This document shows positions 17,112 through 26,497 of a stretch of DNA of 64,000 nt, piece after piece (the stretch's first letter is position 1; each line of letters opens with the position of its first letter). The notes beneath the pieces are model-generated. The model was not told the origin of the DNA, did no database searches, and saw nothing but the letters and a program-made list of their open reading frames with translations. Source of the DNA: Paludibaculum fermentans (GTDB taxonomy: Bacteria; Acidobacteriota; Terriglobia; Bryobacterales; Bryobacteraceae); contig NZ_CP063849.1 in the NCBI RefSeq assembly GCF_015277775.1, forward strand, positions 3,844,001 through 3,908,000, read 5' to 3'. The position numbers and the translations under genes were made by a program.

Positions 17112-18446
17112 ATGAATCGCCGCAGCCTGCTGCAGATGGTAGGCGCGGGGGCCCTGTCCGCCCGCGAGATGGCCGCGCAAGAAACGGTTGCGCGCGCCAC
17201 GCGGGCCACGCCCTCGCCCAAGATCAAGGACGTCCAGGTGATCGCCACCGCACCGGTTGGCTTGCGCCTGGTTGTCGTAAAGGTCATTACCGACCAGGAT
17301 GGCCTCTATGGCTATGGCTGCGGGACGTATACCCAGCGGGCAGATCTGGTGGTCAGCGCCGTCGAGCGCTATTTGAAGCCGTTTCTCATCGGCCAGAAGG
17401 CTGATCGCATTGACGATCTCTGGCAGGCGATGTACAACTCCAGCTACTGGCGCAATGGCCCGGTGCTGAACAACGCGATCAGCGGTGTCGACCAGGCCTT
17501 GTGGGATATCAAGGGGCGCCAGGCGGGGATGCCCGTGTACCAGTTGCTGGGCGGCAAGTGCCGTGAGGCGGTGGACTGTTATGGCCACGCCTCGGGCGCC
17601 GACTTCCCGCAACTGGTCGCCAACGCCAGGAAGTTCATTGAACGCGGCTTCCGTCATATCCGTGTCCAGATCGGCGTACCCGGCCAGGCCGGCTATGGCT
17701 CCGGCGGCAGCGAAGTGAAGGTGGAGAAGCTCCACGACAAGCCGGTTTTCGAGCCCGAAGACTACATCCGCCGCGCGCTCAAGATGTTCGAGTACTGCCG
17801 GAAAGAGCTGGGCGACGAGATCGAACTGCTGCACGACGTGCACGAGCGCATCTCGCCCATCCAGGCCGTGCGTCTCGCCAAGGAAGTGGAGAAGTTCCGC
17901 CTGTTCTTCCTGGAAGACGCCCTGTCTCCCGAGGACATCACCTGGTTCCGCCAGATCCGCCAGCAGTGCTCCACGCCTCTGGCCATGGGCGAACTGTTCA
18001 ACAGTCCGCACGAATGGACGCCGCTGATCGCGGAGCGGCTCATTGACTTCATCCGGATCCACGTCACGCAGGCCGGCGGCCTGACGCCTTGCCGCAAGAT
18101 TGCGGCGATGGGCGAGATGATGGGCGTCAAGACGGCCTGGCACGGTCCGGGCGACGTGTCCCCCATCGGCCACGCGGCGAACATCACACTCGACCTGGTT
18201 TGCCAAAACTTCGGCATCCAGGAAAGCTATGAGTTCCCCGAGCGGGTGAAGGAAGTCTTCTCGGGCTGCCCCGAGATCCGCAACGGCTACTACTACATCA
18301 CCGAGGCGCCCGGCTGGGGCATCGAAGTGAATGAAGCAGCCGCCAAGAAGTATCCCTTCGGGTACGGCGAACGCGGCGAACGGCAGAAGATGAACGGCGG
18401 TTGGGGCGAAGTCCGGCGGCGCGACGGAACCGTTATCAAACAGTAA
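17112..18446 (+). CDS. Enolase-superfamily sugar-acid dehydratase (ManD/RspA-like)
   Basis: 444 aa. A twin-Arg start (MNRRSLLQMVGAGALSA) suggests Tat export. It is a mandelate-racemase/enolase fold of the ManD (D-mannonate / D-gluconate dehydratase) subgroup: SSYWRNGPVLNNAISGVDQALWDIKG and GMPVYQLLGG in the N-terminal half. Metal ligands fall in LLHDVHER, FLEDALSPED and MGELFNSPHEW. The ManD hallmark AWHGPGDVSPIGHAAN is present. The expected reaction is dehydration of an aldonate to 2-keto-3-deoxy acid; whether it uses mannonate or another sugar acid cannot be told. It begins 4 nt after ccmD with AAGGAG inside ccmD, so it may be read from the ccm transcript by chance. Confidence 0.85.
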   Translation: MNRRSLLQMVGAGALSAREMAAQETVARATRATPSPKIKDVQVIATAPVGLRLVVVKVITDQDGLYGYGCGTYTQRADLVVSAVERYLKPFLIGQKADRIDDLWQAMYNSSYWRNGPVLNNAISGVDQALWDIKGRQAGMPVYQLLGGKCREAVDCYGHASGADFPQLVANARKFIERGFRHIRVQIGVPGQAGYGSGGSEVKVEKLHDKPVFEPEDYIRRALKMFEYCRKELGDEIELLHDVHERISPIQAVRLAKEVEKFRLFFLEDALSPEDITWFRQIRQQCSTPLAMGELFNSPHEWTPLIAERLIDFIRIHVTQAGGLTPCRKIAAMGEMMGVKTAWHGPGDVSPIGHAANITLDLVCQNFGIQESYEFPERVKEVFSGCPEIRNGYYYITEAPGWGIEVNEAAAKKYPFGYGERGERQKMNGGWGEVRRRDGTVIKQ

Positions 18447-18507
18447 AGATTTCTTGGAAACCAGGGGATCCGTGGCGCTATCCTGTCCTCAATAGAGGAG
18501 GCTTGCC

Positions 18508-19536
18508 ATGCAACCTGGGATTGCCATGGATCCCGCCCCCAATCCGGGGCTGATTTTCGAGAACCTGAATGCGCACCAACGTTCCGCCGCGTTGCGCACC
18601 GCAATCGAACTGGATTTGTTCCGCGCGGTCGGACAGGGTCCAGCCGACGCACTCACCCTGGCCGCACGCTGCTCGGCGTCGCCGCGTGGCACGCGCATCC
18701 TCTGCGACTTCCTGGTGATCATGGGCCTGCTGCAGAAGGCCGACGGGATTTACAGCCATACGCCTACCAGCGCGTTGTTCCTGGATCCCAATTCGCCGAC
18801 GTCGCTCCATTCCACAGCCCGCTTCCTGGGACTGTCCGAGATGAAGGCCTCGTACGACAATCTCACGGAGATCGTACGTAGCGGACGAACGACCCTGCCA
18901 GGCGAAGGCAGCGTCGAACCGGACAATCCGATCTGGGTGGAGTTTGCGCACAGCATGGCGCCGATGATGGCGCCACTGGCCGGGCCGCTGGGCACCGTTG
19001 TCCTGAACGGACGCACTGGACCTTTGCGGATTCTCGATATTGCCGCGGGCCACGGACTATTCGGCATCGAGATCGCGAAAAGGCATCCCGAGGCGAAGAT
19101 TGTCGCCTGCGACTGGCCCAAGGTGCTCGACGTAGCGGAGGAGAATGCGCGGAAGGCCGGCGTGGCCCACCAGTTTGAACGGCTGCCGGGCAGCGCATTC
19201 GACGTGGACTTCGGCGGACCGTATGATGCCGTTCTCCTCACCAATTTCCTGCATCACTTCGACACCCCCACGTGTACGGAGTTGCTGAAGAAGGTGCGGG
19301 CGGCGCTCAAGCCGGGCGGCCTCTCCGCGACGCTGGAGTTCGTTCCGAATGAGGATCGGGTGACTCCGCCGATGCCGGCGGCGTTCAGCATGGTCATGCT
19401 GATCTCCACGCCGGGCGGAGACGCCTATACGTTTAGAGAGTACGAGGCCATGCACCGGGCCGCGGGTTTCACCCAGATCGAGGCGCACCCCGTGCCGCAC
19501 TCGCCGCACACGGTGGTCACAGGGATCGCACGATAG
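18508..19536 (+). CDS. SAM-dependent O-methyltransferase-like protein
   Basis: 342 aa. It has an N-terminal helical dimerisation/winged-helix region (HQRSAALRTAIELDLFRAVG and ASPRGTRILCDFLVIMGLL), as in plant-type and antibiotic O-methyltransferases. The Rossmann domain has the SAM-binding motif ILDIAAGHGLFGIEIAK, the acidic CDWPKVL and the post-motif YDAVLLTNFLHHF. GAGGAGG lies 8 nt before ATG 18508. The substrate is unknown; related enzymes methylate hydroxyls of aromatic or polyketide compounds. Confidence 0.85.
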   Translation: MQPGIAMDPAPNPGLIFENLNAHQRSAALRTAIELDLFRAVGQGPADALTLAARCSASPRGTRILCDFLVIMGLLQKADGIYSHTPTSALFLDPNSPTSLHSTARFLGLSEMKASYDNLTEIVRSGRTTLPGEGSVEPDNPIWVEFAHSMAPMMAPLAGPLGTVVLNGRTGPLRILDIAAGHGLFGIEIAKRHPEAKIVACDWPKVLDVAEENARKAGVAHQFERLPGSAFDVDFGGPYDAVLLTNFLHHFDTPTCTELLKKVRAALKPGGLSATLEFVPNEDRVTPPMPAAFSMVMLISTPGGDAYTFREYEAMHRAAGFTQIEAHPVPHSPHTVVTGIAR

Positions 19537-19552
19537 GCGATACAATCGCCGC

Positions 19553-20467
19553 ATGCGCCGGCGAGAGTTCATTATGGGGGCCGTGATGGCACAATCCGGG
19601 CCAACGGTCCCCGGCAATGTGTTGGTCCACGAACACATTCTGGTTGATTTCATTGGAGCCGCGAAGGCGTCGCCGTCGCGATATGACGCGGACGAGGTGT
19701 TCCGACTCGCCAAGCCGAAGCTCGAGGAGCTGAAGCAATTCGGCTGCGTGCGGCTGCATGAGTGTACGCCCAACTATCTGGGCCGGGACGGGCGGCTTTG
19801 CGCGCGACTGCAGGAGGCCTCCGGCATCGAGATCTGGACCAACACGGGCATCTACGGGGCCGCGAACCGTTCGGGTGTGCCGGAGTTCGCGAAACAGGAA
19901 TCCGCTCGTGAGCTGGCGAAGCGCTATGTGGCGGAGTGGAAGGGCGGGATCAACGGGCTGAAGCCGCGGTTCATCAAGACGGCGGTGAACGGCTACCCTC
20001 TGGAGCCGCTCGACCGGAAACTTGTGGAGGCGGCAGCGATCGCGTGCCTGGAGACCGGACTGCCGATCGCCTCGCATACGAATGGCGGCGGACCGGCGGC
20101 CGAAGCTCAACTGGAGATCCTGGCAGGCCTGCATTGCCCGGCCTCGAAGTTCATCTGGGTGCACGCCCACAGCGAGAAGGATCACAAGTTCCACGAAGCC
20201 GTGGCGCGGGCGGGCGCCTGGGTGGAGTTCGACGGCATCAGCGAATCCTCGGCGCAGTGGCATCGTGAATGTGTCGAGTGGATGCAGGGCCGCGGCTTGC
20301 TCCGGCAGGTGTTGATCTCGCAGGATGCCGGCTGGTATCACGTGGGCGAGAAGGGCGGAGGCGACTACCGGGGCTACACGTATCTGTACAGCGGCTTTCT
20401 GCCCCTGCTGCCGTCTCCCTACTGGCGCACGCTGCTGGTCGAAAACCCTGGCCGGGCGTTTGCCTGA
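19553..20467 (+). CDS. Phosphotriesterase-family amidohydrolase
   Basis: 304 aa. The N-terminus (MRRREFIMGAVMA) looks like a short Tat-type leader. Binuclear-metal motifs in order are H26-E-H28 (VLVHEHI), Lys in FIKTAV, His in ASHTNGG, HAH in WVHAHSEKD and Asp in SQDAGWYH. This matches the phosphotriesterase/lactonase branch of the amidohydrolase superfamily, most of whose members are lactonases or esterases rather than true phosphotriesterases. It is 16 nt after the methyltransferase and probably in the same transcript. The substrate is unknown. Confidence 0.82.
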   Translation: MRRREFIMGAVMAQSGPTVPGNVLVHEHILVDFIGAAKASPSRYDADEVFRLAKPKLEELKQFGCVRLHECTPNYLGRDGRLCARLQEASGIEIWTNTGIYGAANRSGVPEFAKQESARELAKRYVAEWKGGINGLKPRFIKTAVNGYPLEPLDRKLVEAAAIACLETGLPIASHTNGGGPAAEAQLEILAGLHCPASKFIWVHAHSEKDHKFHEAVARAGAWVEFDGISESSAQWHRECVEWMQGRGLLRQVLISQDAGWYHVGEKGGGDYRGYTYLYSGFLPLLPSPYWRTLLVENPGRAFA

Positions 20468-20521
20468 GTAGTTCGCAAGAACGGTCAAGACTCCGGCAAC
20501 GGGAAGCCGTATCGTAGGTGC

Positions 20522-21085
20522 ATGGCTAAGCTGAATTGCTCTAAAAAGCCCACAATCGTCGAGATTCCAGCCACGCACTATCTCTCCATTGCCGGTCACG
20601 GTCAACCGGGCGGACCGGAGTTCCAGGACGCTATCGGCGCTTTGTACCCCATGGTGTACACGATCAAGATGACCCGTAAGTTCAGCGGGCGGGAGACGTT
20701 TCCGGTGGCGCCGCTGGAGAGTGTCTACACGGCTATCACCGACTGGCAACTACTGATGCCGGTGCCGGCTGCGATCGGTAAACAGGAGGTGCGGCAGACC
20801 GCCGCCCAACTCATCGGGAAAGGCAAAACGGAGACCGTCCAGCGGGTCGAACTGGTCACCCGCAGGGAAGGCCGCTGCCTGCAGGCGCTTCACGTTGGTC
20901 CTTACGACCAGGTGGCGGAGACGATTGCCGTGCTGAAACAGCATGCGGATGCGAACGGACTGGAACTGGTAGGCCCGCACCACGAGATCTACCTGTCGGA
21001 CCCGCGGCGAACCGCTCCTGAGAAGCTCAAGACCGTGGTCCGCTATCCGGTGAAGAAGGCCTCGGCGCCGGTCCAGCTTGCATGA
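20522..21085 (+). CDS. GyrI-like small-molecule-binding protein
   Basis: 187 aa, a standalone GyrI/SOUL-type effector-binding fold: VEIPATHYLSIAGHG at the N-terminus, then QALHVGPYDQVAETIAVL, ending in the family-typical YLSDPRRTAPEKLKTVVRYPV. Such proteins bind hydrophobic or cationic small molecules and can hydrolyse some of them. Its stop overlaps the start of the AraC-GyrI gene (ATGA), so both are made together. It may sequester or pre-bind the regulator's ligand; that is inference. Confidence 0.8.
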   Translation: MAKLNCSKKPTIVEIPATHYLSIAGHGQPGGPEFQDAIGALYPMVYTIKMTRKFSGRETFPVAPLESVYTAITDWQLLMPVPAAIGKQEVRQTAAQLIGKGKTETVQRVELVTRREGRCLQALHVGPYDQVAETIAVLKQHADANGLELVGPHHEIYLSDPRRTAPEKLKTVVRYPVKKASAPVQLA

Positions 21086-21861
21086 GCTACCAACAGCGGG
21101 TACTGCGCGTGATGCGCTACATCGAAGACCACCTCGACGAGGAGCTGTCACTGGATCATCTGGCCGGGGTGGCCTGCTTCTCGCCCTTCCACTTCCACCG
21201 CATCTTCCGCGGGATGACCGGCGAACCGGTGAAGGAGCACGTCCGGAGGCTGCGGTTGGAGCGCGCGGCCGGCCGGCTGCAGCAGGGCGCCGGGCCCATC
21301 ATCGACATCGCCCTGGAGGCGGGCTATGAAAGCCACGAGGGCTTCACGCGCGCGTTTCATGCCCGCTATGGCGAGTCGCCGGCCGAGTTCCGGGAGGCCC
21401 AGTCCGTGCACTTGCTGCGCTTGCCGGCGCGCTGGGCCGTTGCCGCCCGCCACACGGGGCCCTACGCCGAAGTGGGCGAAGCGTGGCAGCGCCTGTTCGC
21501 GCTGGCGGGCCCGGCGCGGCTGCTGGGTCCGGGGCTGGAATACTTCGGCATCGTTCACGACGATCCGGACGCCACCGAACCGGCCGCGCAGCGCTACGAC
21601 GCCGCCTTGAAGGTAAAGCCAGGCACGGCGCCGCCTGCCGGACTGGATGTGGTCGAACTGCCGGAGCGGGAATTTGCCGTCCTGCGGCACTCCGGTCCCT
21701 ACCATCTGTTGGGACTGACCTACGCCCGGCTGTGCGGCGAATGGCTGCCCCAAAGCGGCCGCGAAGCCGCCTGGACCGCCTCGATTGAGTATTACCGCAA
21801 TGATCCGCGCAGCACGCCGCCCGAGCGTTTGATTACCGATATCTACCTACCGCTGGAGTAG
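21082..21861 (+). CDS. AraC-type regulator with GyrI-like ligand domain (Rob/MarA class)
   Basis: 259 aa. Residues 1-105 carry two helix-turn-helix motifs of the AraC family (LSLDHLAGVACFSPFHFHRIFRGMTG and IIDIALEAGYESHEGFTRAFHARYGESPAEFR). Residues 115-259 form a GyrI-like effector domain (RHTGPYAEVGEAWQRLFALAG, ending YYRNDPRSTPPERLITDIYLPLE). Rob-like proteins activate efflux and stress genes on binding amphipathic compounds. It is coupled by ATGA overlap to the upstream standalone GyrI-like protein. No target promoter was identified. Confidence 0.88.
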   Translation: MSYQQRVLRVMRYIEDHLDEELSLDHLAGVACFSPFHFHRIFRGMTGEPVKEHVRRLRLERAAGRLQQGAGPIIDIALEAGYESHEGFTRAFHARYGESPAEFREAQSVHLLRLPARWAVAARHTGPYAEVGEAWQRLFALAGPARLLGPGLEYFGIVHDDPDATEPAAQRYDAALKVKPGTAPPAGLDVVELPEREFAVLRHSGPYHLLGLTYARLCGEWLPQSGREAAWTASIEYYRNDPRSTPPERLITDIYLPLE

Positions 21862-21925
21862 TCCGGCGGGGCTTTGTGACATAAGTCCTATCGCCGGGAT
21901 ACGAATCTGGACAAACTTAGGCTGT

Positions 21926-23941
21926 ATGGCAGCCAGAGCAGATTCCCTCCCCGTGATCGTCCCCCACGACGTCACCCTTGAACTCTACCGGCGTATGCTC
22001 ACTGTGTCGCTGGTGGAAGCTCGGCTGAAGGTCTTCGCCAAACAGGGCAAGTGCACCTTCCAGGCCTCGACGAGAGGCCACGAGAAGCTGCAGATCGGCA
22101 TGACCATGCTGCTGCGGCCGGGCCACGACTGGTTCTTCCCCTACTACCGGTCGAAGGCGCTGGCGATTGGCCTGGGCGTGCCGCTGAAGGACATCTTCCT
22201 GGCGATGCTGAGCCGGAGCGGCGATCCGAGTTCGAACGGCCGCAACATGCCGGAGCACTTCAGTGATCCCGCTCTCCATCTGGTTGCCCAGACTGCGGTT
22301 ACCGGCAGCCAGTATCTGCCGGCGGTCGGGCTGGCTCGATCCCTGCAGCTCGACGGCTCCGACCAGGTGGTGCACGTCTCCTCGGGCGAAGGCGCTACGA
22401 GCGAGGGCGAGTTCTTCGAGGCCCTCAACTGGGCTTCCCGCGAGAGCCTGCCGGTCGTCTTCACGGTGCAGAACAACGGCTTTGCGATCAGTACCCGCCA
22501 GCAAGTGCAGACCGGCTCCACGGTGCGGCAGATCGCACGCGGCTTTGGCGTGCGCACCTTCCACATCGACGGCACATGGTATGAGGACATGTACCGCGAC
22601 CTGCCCCCAGCCATTCAACAGGTACGCGACGGCGCGGGTCCGATCCTGATTGAAGCAGACGTGGTCCGGCTGGATCCGCATTCCTCCTCCGACGATCACC
22701 GGAAGTACCGCGGCGAAGTAGAACTGGCGGCGGTTCAGGAGAGGGATCCGATCCAGCGCACGGAGCTCTATCTCTTGCGTCATGGGGTCATTACCCGGGA
22801 AGAGATCGACCGGCAACGCGAAGCCGTCCGCGCGGAGGTGGACAAAGCCGCCCTGGAAGCCGATGCCGCGCCGCAACCAACCGGGGACGACCTGATGGCG
22901 CACATCTATTCGCCGGTCCCCACCCCGATAGCCGCTCCACCCCAGCCGATTTCGGCGGAGCCGGTCACAATGATCGATGCCATCAACCACGCGTTGCGCG
23001 AAGAGATGGCGGCCAATCCCCGGGTCGTTATGTTTGGCGAGGACATTGCCGACCCGAAGGGCGGCGTCTTCGGAGTGACGCGCGGGCTGGCCGGCGCCTT
23101 TCCGGGCCGGGTGGAGAACGCTCCGCTGGCCGAAGCCAGCATCATTGGCGTAGCGAGCGGCATGGCCATGCGCGGCTTCGTGCCCGTGGTGGAGATCCAG
23201 TTCGCGGATTATATCTGGCCGGCCATGATGCAGTTGCGCAACGAGGTCCCGACGGTCCGCTGGCGCAGCCAGGGCCAGTGGTCCAATCCGATGGTGGTGC
23301 GCGTGGCGGCGGGCGGATATATCAAGGGCGGCCCCTGGCACTCGGCCTGTATCGAGGCGACCTTCGCTCACATTCCCGGTTGGCGCGTGGTGTTCCCCAG
23401 TTCGGCCGACGACGCGAAGGGCCTGCTGAAGACGGCCATGCGATGCGGCGACCCGGTACTCTTCCTGGAGCACAAAGGGCTCTACCGGAAGATGCAGGCG
23501 AAGGCCCTGGAGCCGGATGCCAACTACGCCATCCCCTTCGGCCAGGGGCGGATCCGCAGGAAAGGCAGTGACCTGACGATCGTCACCTGGGGCAGTACGG
23601 TCTACCAGGCGCTGGAACTGGCCCGGCAGATGGAGAGCGAGGGCGTGTCGCTCGAGGTGGTGGACCTGCGGACCATCGCCCCATTCGACGAGGAGATGGT
23701 CTATCGCAGCGTCCGCAAGACCAGCCGCGTGGTCGTGGCTCACGAGGATTCGCTCACCGGCGGATTCGGCGGCGAGATCGTGGCGCGCATCGCCCAGAAC
23801 GTGCTGGATTCGCTGGATGCGCCGGTGGTGAGAGTCGCGGCCAAAGACACATTTGTGCCTTCCGCCGCCAACCTCGAACTGATGGCGCTGCCGAGTGTCC
23901 AGGACCTTCGGGATGCGGTGGAGAAAGTGCTGCGCTACTGA
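21926..23941 (+). CDS. 2-oxoacid dehydrogenase E1, fused alpha and beta subunits
   Basis: 671 aa. Residues 1-310 are the E1 alpha part with the ThDP motif: GEGATSEGEFFEALNWAS then NNGFAIS, and the phosphorylation-loop-like HSSSDDHRKYR. A Pro/Ala linker (PVPTPIAAPPQPIS) leads to the E1 beta part (MIDAINHALREEMAANPRVVMFGEDIADPKGGVFGVTRGL, then EASIIGVASGMAMRG and the C-terminal transketolase domain ending VKDTFVPSA-like AAKDTFVPSAANLELMALPS). The fusion and sequence fit branched-chain 2-oxoisovalerate or 2-oxoglutarate-type E1. No E2 or E3 gene is adjacent, so partners must be elsewhere. Confidence 0.9.
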   Translation: MAARADSLPVIVPHDVTLELYRRMLTVSLVEARLKVFAKQGKCTFQASTRGHEKLQIGMTMLLRPGHDWFFPYYRSKALAIGLGVPLKDIFLAMLSRSGDPSSNGRNMPEHFSDPALHLVAQTAVTGSQYLPAVGLARSLQLDGSDQVVHVSSGEGATSEGEFFEALNWASRESLPVVFTVQNNGFAISTRQQVQTGSTVRQIARGFGVRTFHIDGTWYEDMYRDLPPAIQQVRDGAGPILIEADVVRLDPHSSSDDHRKYRGEVELAAVQERDPIQRTELYLLRHGVITREEIDRQREAVRAEVDKAALEADAAPQPTGDDLMAHIYSPVPTPIAAPPQPISAEPVTMIDAINHALREEMAANPRVVMFGEDIADPKGGVFGVTRGLAGAFPGRVENAPLAEASIIGVASGMAMRGFVPVVEIQFADYIWPAMMQLRNEVPTVRWRSQGQWSNPMVVRVAAGGYIKGGPWHSACIEATFAHIPGWRVVFPSSADDAKGLLKTAMRCGDPVLFLEHKGLYRKMQAKALEPDANYAIPFGQGRIRRKGSDLTIVTWGSTVYQALELARQMESEGVSLEVVDLRTIAPFDEEMVYRSVRKTSRVVVAHEDSLTGGFGGEIVARIAQNVLDSLDAPVVRVAAKDTFVPSAANLELMALPSVQDLRDAVEKVLRY

Positions 23942-24014
23942 CGGCGGACCACAGGCTTGGCCGCCCGTGAATGCGGTCGAATTGCGTGTAAGCTGATTCT
24001 GGAGGCGCCCAGGC

Positions 24015-26474
24015 ATGAAAGGTAAAACGTCCGGAAAAGGCATCACACGCAGGACTCTTCTCAGCGACGCGGGCAGGACCGCGGTGGCAGGTGCGGTCCT
24101 CGCCCCACTCCTGAATACCGCCATTATCTCGTGCGCGTCGGCCGCCGATGCTCCGGCGCTGAACATTGAAGCCGGCCTCGACCGGGTCACGATCCTGCCA
24201 GGCAAGACGTACCTGCGCGGCTGGGCCGGCTATGGCCCCGTTCCGCATCCGGGCCGGCCGGTCCGGCGGGGCGCCCCTCCTCCAGCCGCACCGACGGGTC
24301 CGCCGGTGACGATTGCCTGGAGCAAGGATTCGGGTCCGGGATCCATCTCGTTTGCCGATCCCAAGGCGCCGATCACCACAGCAACCTTCACGACACCCGG
24401 AGCCTACGTCCTAAAACTGACAGCCAACAACGGCCAGGCGCAGTCCATCTCCACCCTGCACGTACTGGTGGAGACGCCGCCTCCGGCGCAGCAGTTGGGC
24501 GCTGTCTATACCCGCAACTTCAAGATCTCCAGCCCGCTGTGGAACGCGCGAGCGAAGGCGCTGATCGTCAACTGGATTCCGCACTGCATCGATCAGATCA
24601 ACCGCACCGACATCCAGGTAGGGCCTGGCGGAATCGACAATTTCGTGGAGGCCGGCAAGGCCTTGCGCGGTGAGCCGCACGGCCTGCACAAGGGCTATGT
24701 GTTCTCGAACGCCTGGGTCCACCAGACCGTGGAAGCGATGAGCATCGCCCTGATGGTGGACCCGCAGGGAGACGCCGAAATCCTCGCGGCGCACCGCAAG
24801 ATGCGCGCCACGCTCGACGACTGGATTCCCAAGATCCTCGCCGCTCAGGAGCCGGACGGGTACCTGCAGACCGCGTTCACGCTGTCGAGGGAAGGCCGCG
24901 ACGGCAAGGTGGTCGACACAACAGGCTACAAGCATTGGGACCCGGCGCATCGAGGCGACCACGAAGGCTACGTCGCCGGCTACTTCCTGGAATCGGCCAT
25001 CAACCACTACCTGATGACGGAGCGGAAGGACGCCCGTTTGTACAATGCCGCCAAGAAACTGGCAGACTGCTGGTACAACAATCTGGGCCCCGCTCCGAAG
25101 AAACCGTGGTTCGACGGGCATCAGCAGATCGAGCAGGGCCTGGTCCGCTTTGGCCGCTTTGTGAACGACATGGAGGGCGGCGGCAAGGGCGACAACTACA
25201 TCCAACTCGCGAAGTACCTCTTGGATTCGCGCTATGCCACGGCAACCGGTCCGCGCGAGCAGCAGGAGTACGACCAGAGCCACCTGCCGGTGACCCAGCA
25301 GTATGAGGCCGTGGGCCATGCGGTGCGCGCGGCCTACACTTACTCGGGTATGGCGGATGTAGCCGTGGAGACACACGATCCCGATTACCAGAGCGCGGTG
25401 AAGTCGCTGTGGCACAACCTGGTGAACCGCAAGTATTACCTGACGGGCGGCATCGGCAGCGGCGAGACCGATGAGGGCTTCGGCCCCAACTATTCGCTGC
25501 GGAACCAGGGCTACTGCGAAGCGTGCTCCAGTTGCGGAGCGATCTTCTTCCACTGGAAGATGCACCTGGCCTATCACGAAGCGAAGTATGTCGACGTCTA
25601 TGAAGACACGCTGTACAACGCCCTGCTGGGCTCAGTCGATCTCTCGGGCAAGTACTTCTACTACGACAATCCGCTCGACGAAGTGGTGCCCAGATACGCG
25701 TGGCACGTCTGCCCCTGCTGTGTCGGCAACATCCCGCGCACGCTGCTGATGCTGCCCACATGGACGTATTCAAGGACCCCCGATTCCGTCTACGTCAATC
25801 TCTTCGTCGGCAGCACCATTGTTTTGGAGAAGGTCGCCGGCACCGATGTGGAGATGGTGCAGGAAACCAACTATCCGTGGAGCGGCAAGGTGGCCATCAC
25901 GGTGAATCCCAAGGAGTCGAAGCAGTTCAGTGTGCGCATCCGGATGCCCGACCGGGGCGTGAGCGAATTGTACAAGCCCTCACCGGACTCGAACGGAATC
26001 ACCTCGATCCTGGTGAATGGCAAGGCGGTGAAAGCCTCGAAGGAGAAGGGCTATGCGGTGATCGCCCGGACCTGGAAGGCGGGCGACCGGATCGAACTGG
26101 AGCTACCTCTCAAACCCCAGCGCGTCAAGGCTATCGAGAAGATCGAGGCCACGCGCGGCAAGGTGGCGCTTCGCTACGGACCGCTCATCTACAACATCGA
26201 GCGGGATGACCAGGACATCACAAAGAAGCTGGGCCCGGCGTCGCCGCTCACTCCGGAGTGGAAGGGCGACATGCTTGGCGGGATTGTCGTACTGAACGGG
26301 AAGTTCGCCGACGGCAGCCCGATGCTGGCGATCCCGAACTTCGCCCGCAAGAACAGGGAGCCCGGCTTGCCGCTGCCTCCAGAGGAGCCCCGGCCCGATG
26401 CGAGCGGACGCCGGCCGCAACCGCCGGAGCCTACGTCCATCGTGTGGATCAGGGAGGAATCCGGCAAAGCCTGA
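24015..26474 (+). CDS. GH127 (DUF1680) beta-L-arabinofuranosidase-like enzyme
   Basis: 819 aa with a Tat-type leader (ITRRTLLSDAGRTAVAGAVLAPLL). Residues about 45-150 form an added PKD/Ig-like beta domain (PVTIAWSKDSGPGSISFADP ending ISTLHVLVE). The GH127 (alpha/alpha)6 barrel follows (for example QEPDGYLQTAFTLSREG). The family's zinc site is visible: E502-A-C504 and C568-C569 (CPCCVGN), matching the Glu, Cys, Cys-Cys cluster of HypBA1, where the first Cys of the pair is the nucleophile. TGGIGSGETDEGFG supplies the likely acid residue. It would release terminal L-arabinofuranose or a related sugar from plant polysaccharide. GGAGG is 9 nt before ATG 24015. Confidence 0.88.
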   Translation: MKGKTSGKGITRRTLLSDAGRTAVAGAVLAPLLNTAIISCASAADAPALNIEAGLDRVTILPGKTYLRGWAGYGPVPHPGRPVRRGAPPPAAPTGPPVTIAWSKDSGPGSISFADPKAPITTATFTTPGAYVLKLTANNGQAQSISTLHVLVETPPPAQQLGAVYTRNFKISSPLWNARAKALIVNWIPHCIDQINRTDIQVGPGGIDNFVEAGKALRGEPHGLHKGYVFSNAWVHQTVEAMSIALMVDPQGDAEILAAHRKMRATLDDWIPKILAAQEPDGYLQTAFTLSREGRDGKVVDTTGYKHWDPAHRGDHEGYVAGYFLESAINHYLMTERKDARLYNAAKKLADCWYNNLGPAPKKPWFDGHQQIEQGLVRFGRFVNDMEGGGKGDNYIQLAKYLLDSRYATATGPREQQEYDQSHLPVTQQYEAVGHAVRAAYTYSGMADVAVETHDPDYQSAVKSLWHNLVNRKYYLTGGIGSGETDEGFGPNYSLRNQGYCEACSSCGAIFFHWKMHLAYHEAKYVDVYEDTLYNALLGSVDLSGKYFYYDNPLDEVVPRYAWHVCPCCVGNIPRTLLMLPTWTYSRTPDSVYVNLFVGSTIVLEKVAGTDVEMVQETNYPWSGKVAITVNPKESKQFSVRIRMPDRGVSELYKPSPDSNGITSILVNGKAVKASKEKGYAVIARTWKAGDRIELELPLKPQRVKAIEKIEATRGKVALRYGPLIYNIERDDQDITKKLGPASPLTPEWKGDMLGGIVVLNGKFADGSPMLAIPNFARKNREPGLPLPPEEPRPDASGRRPQPPEPTSIVWIREESGKA

Positions 26475-26497
26475 GCAGCAGACCGCACCCCACCGAC

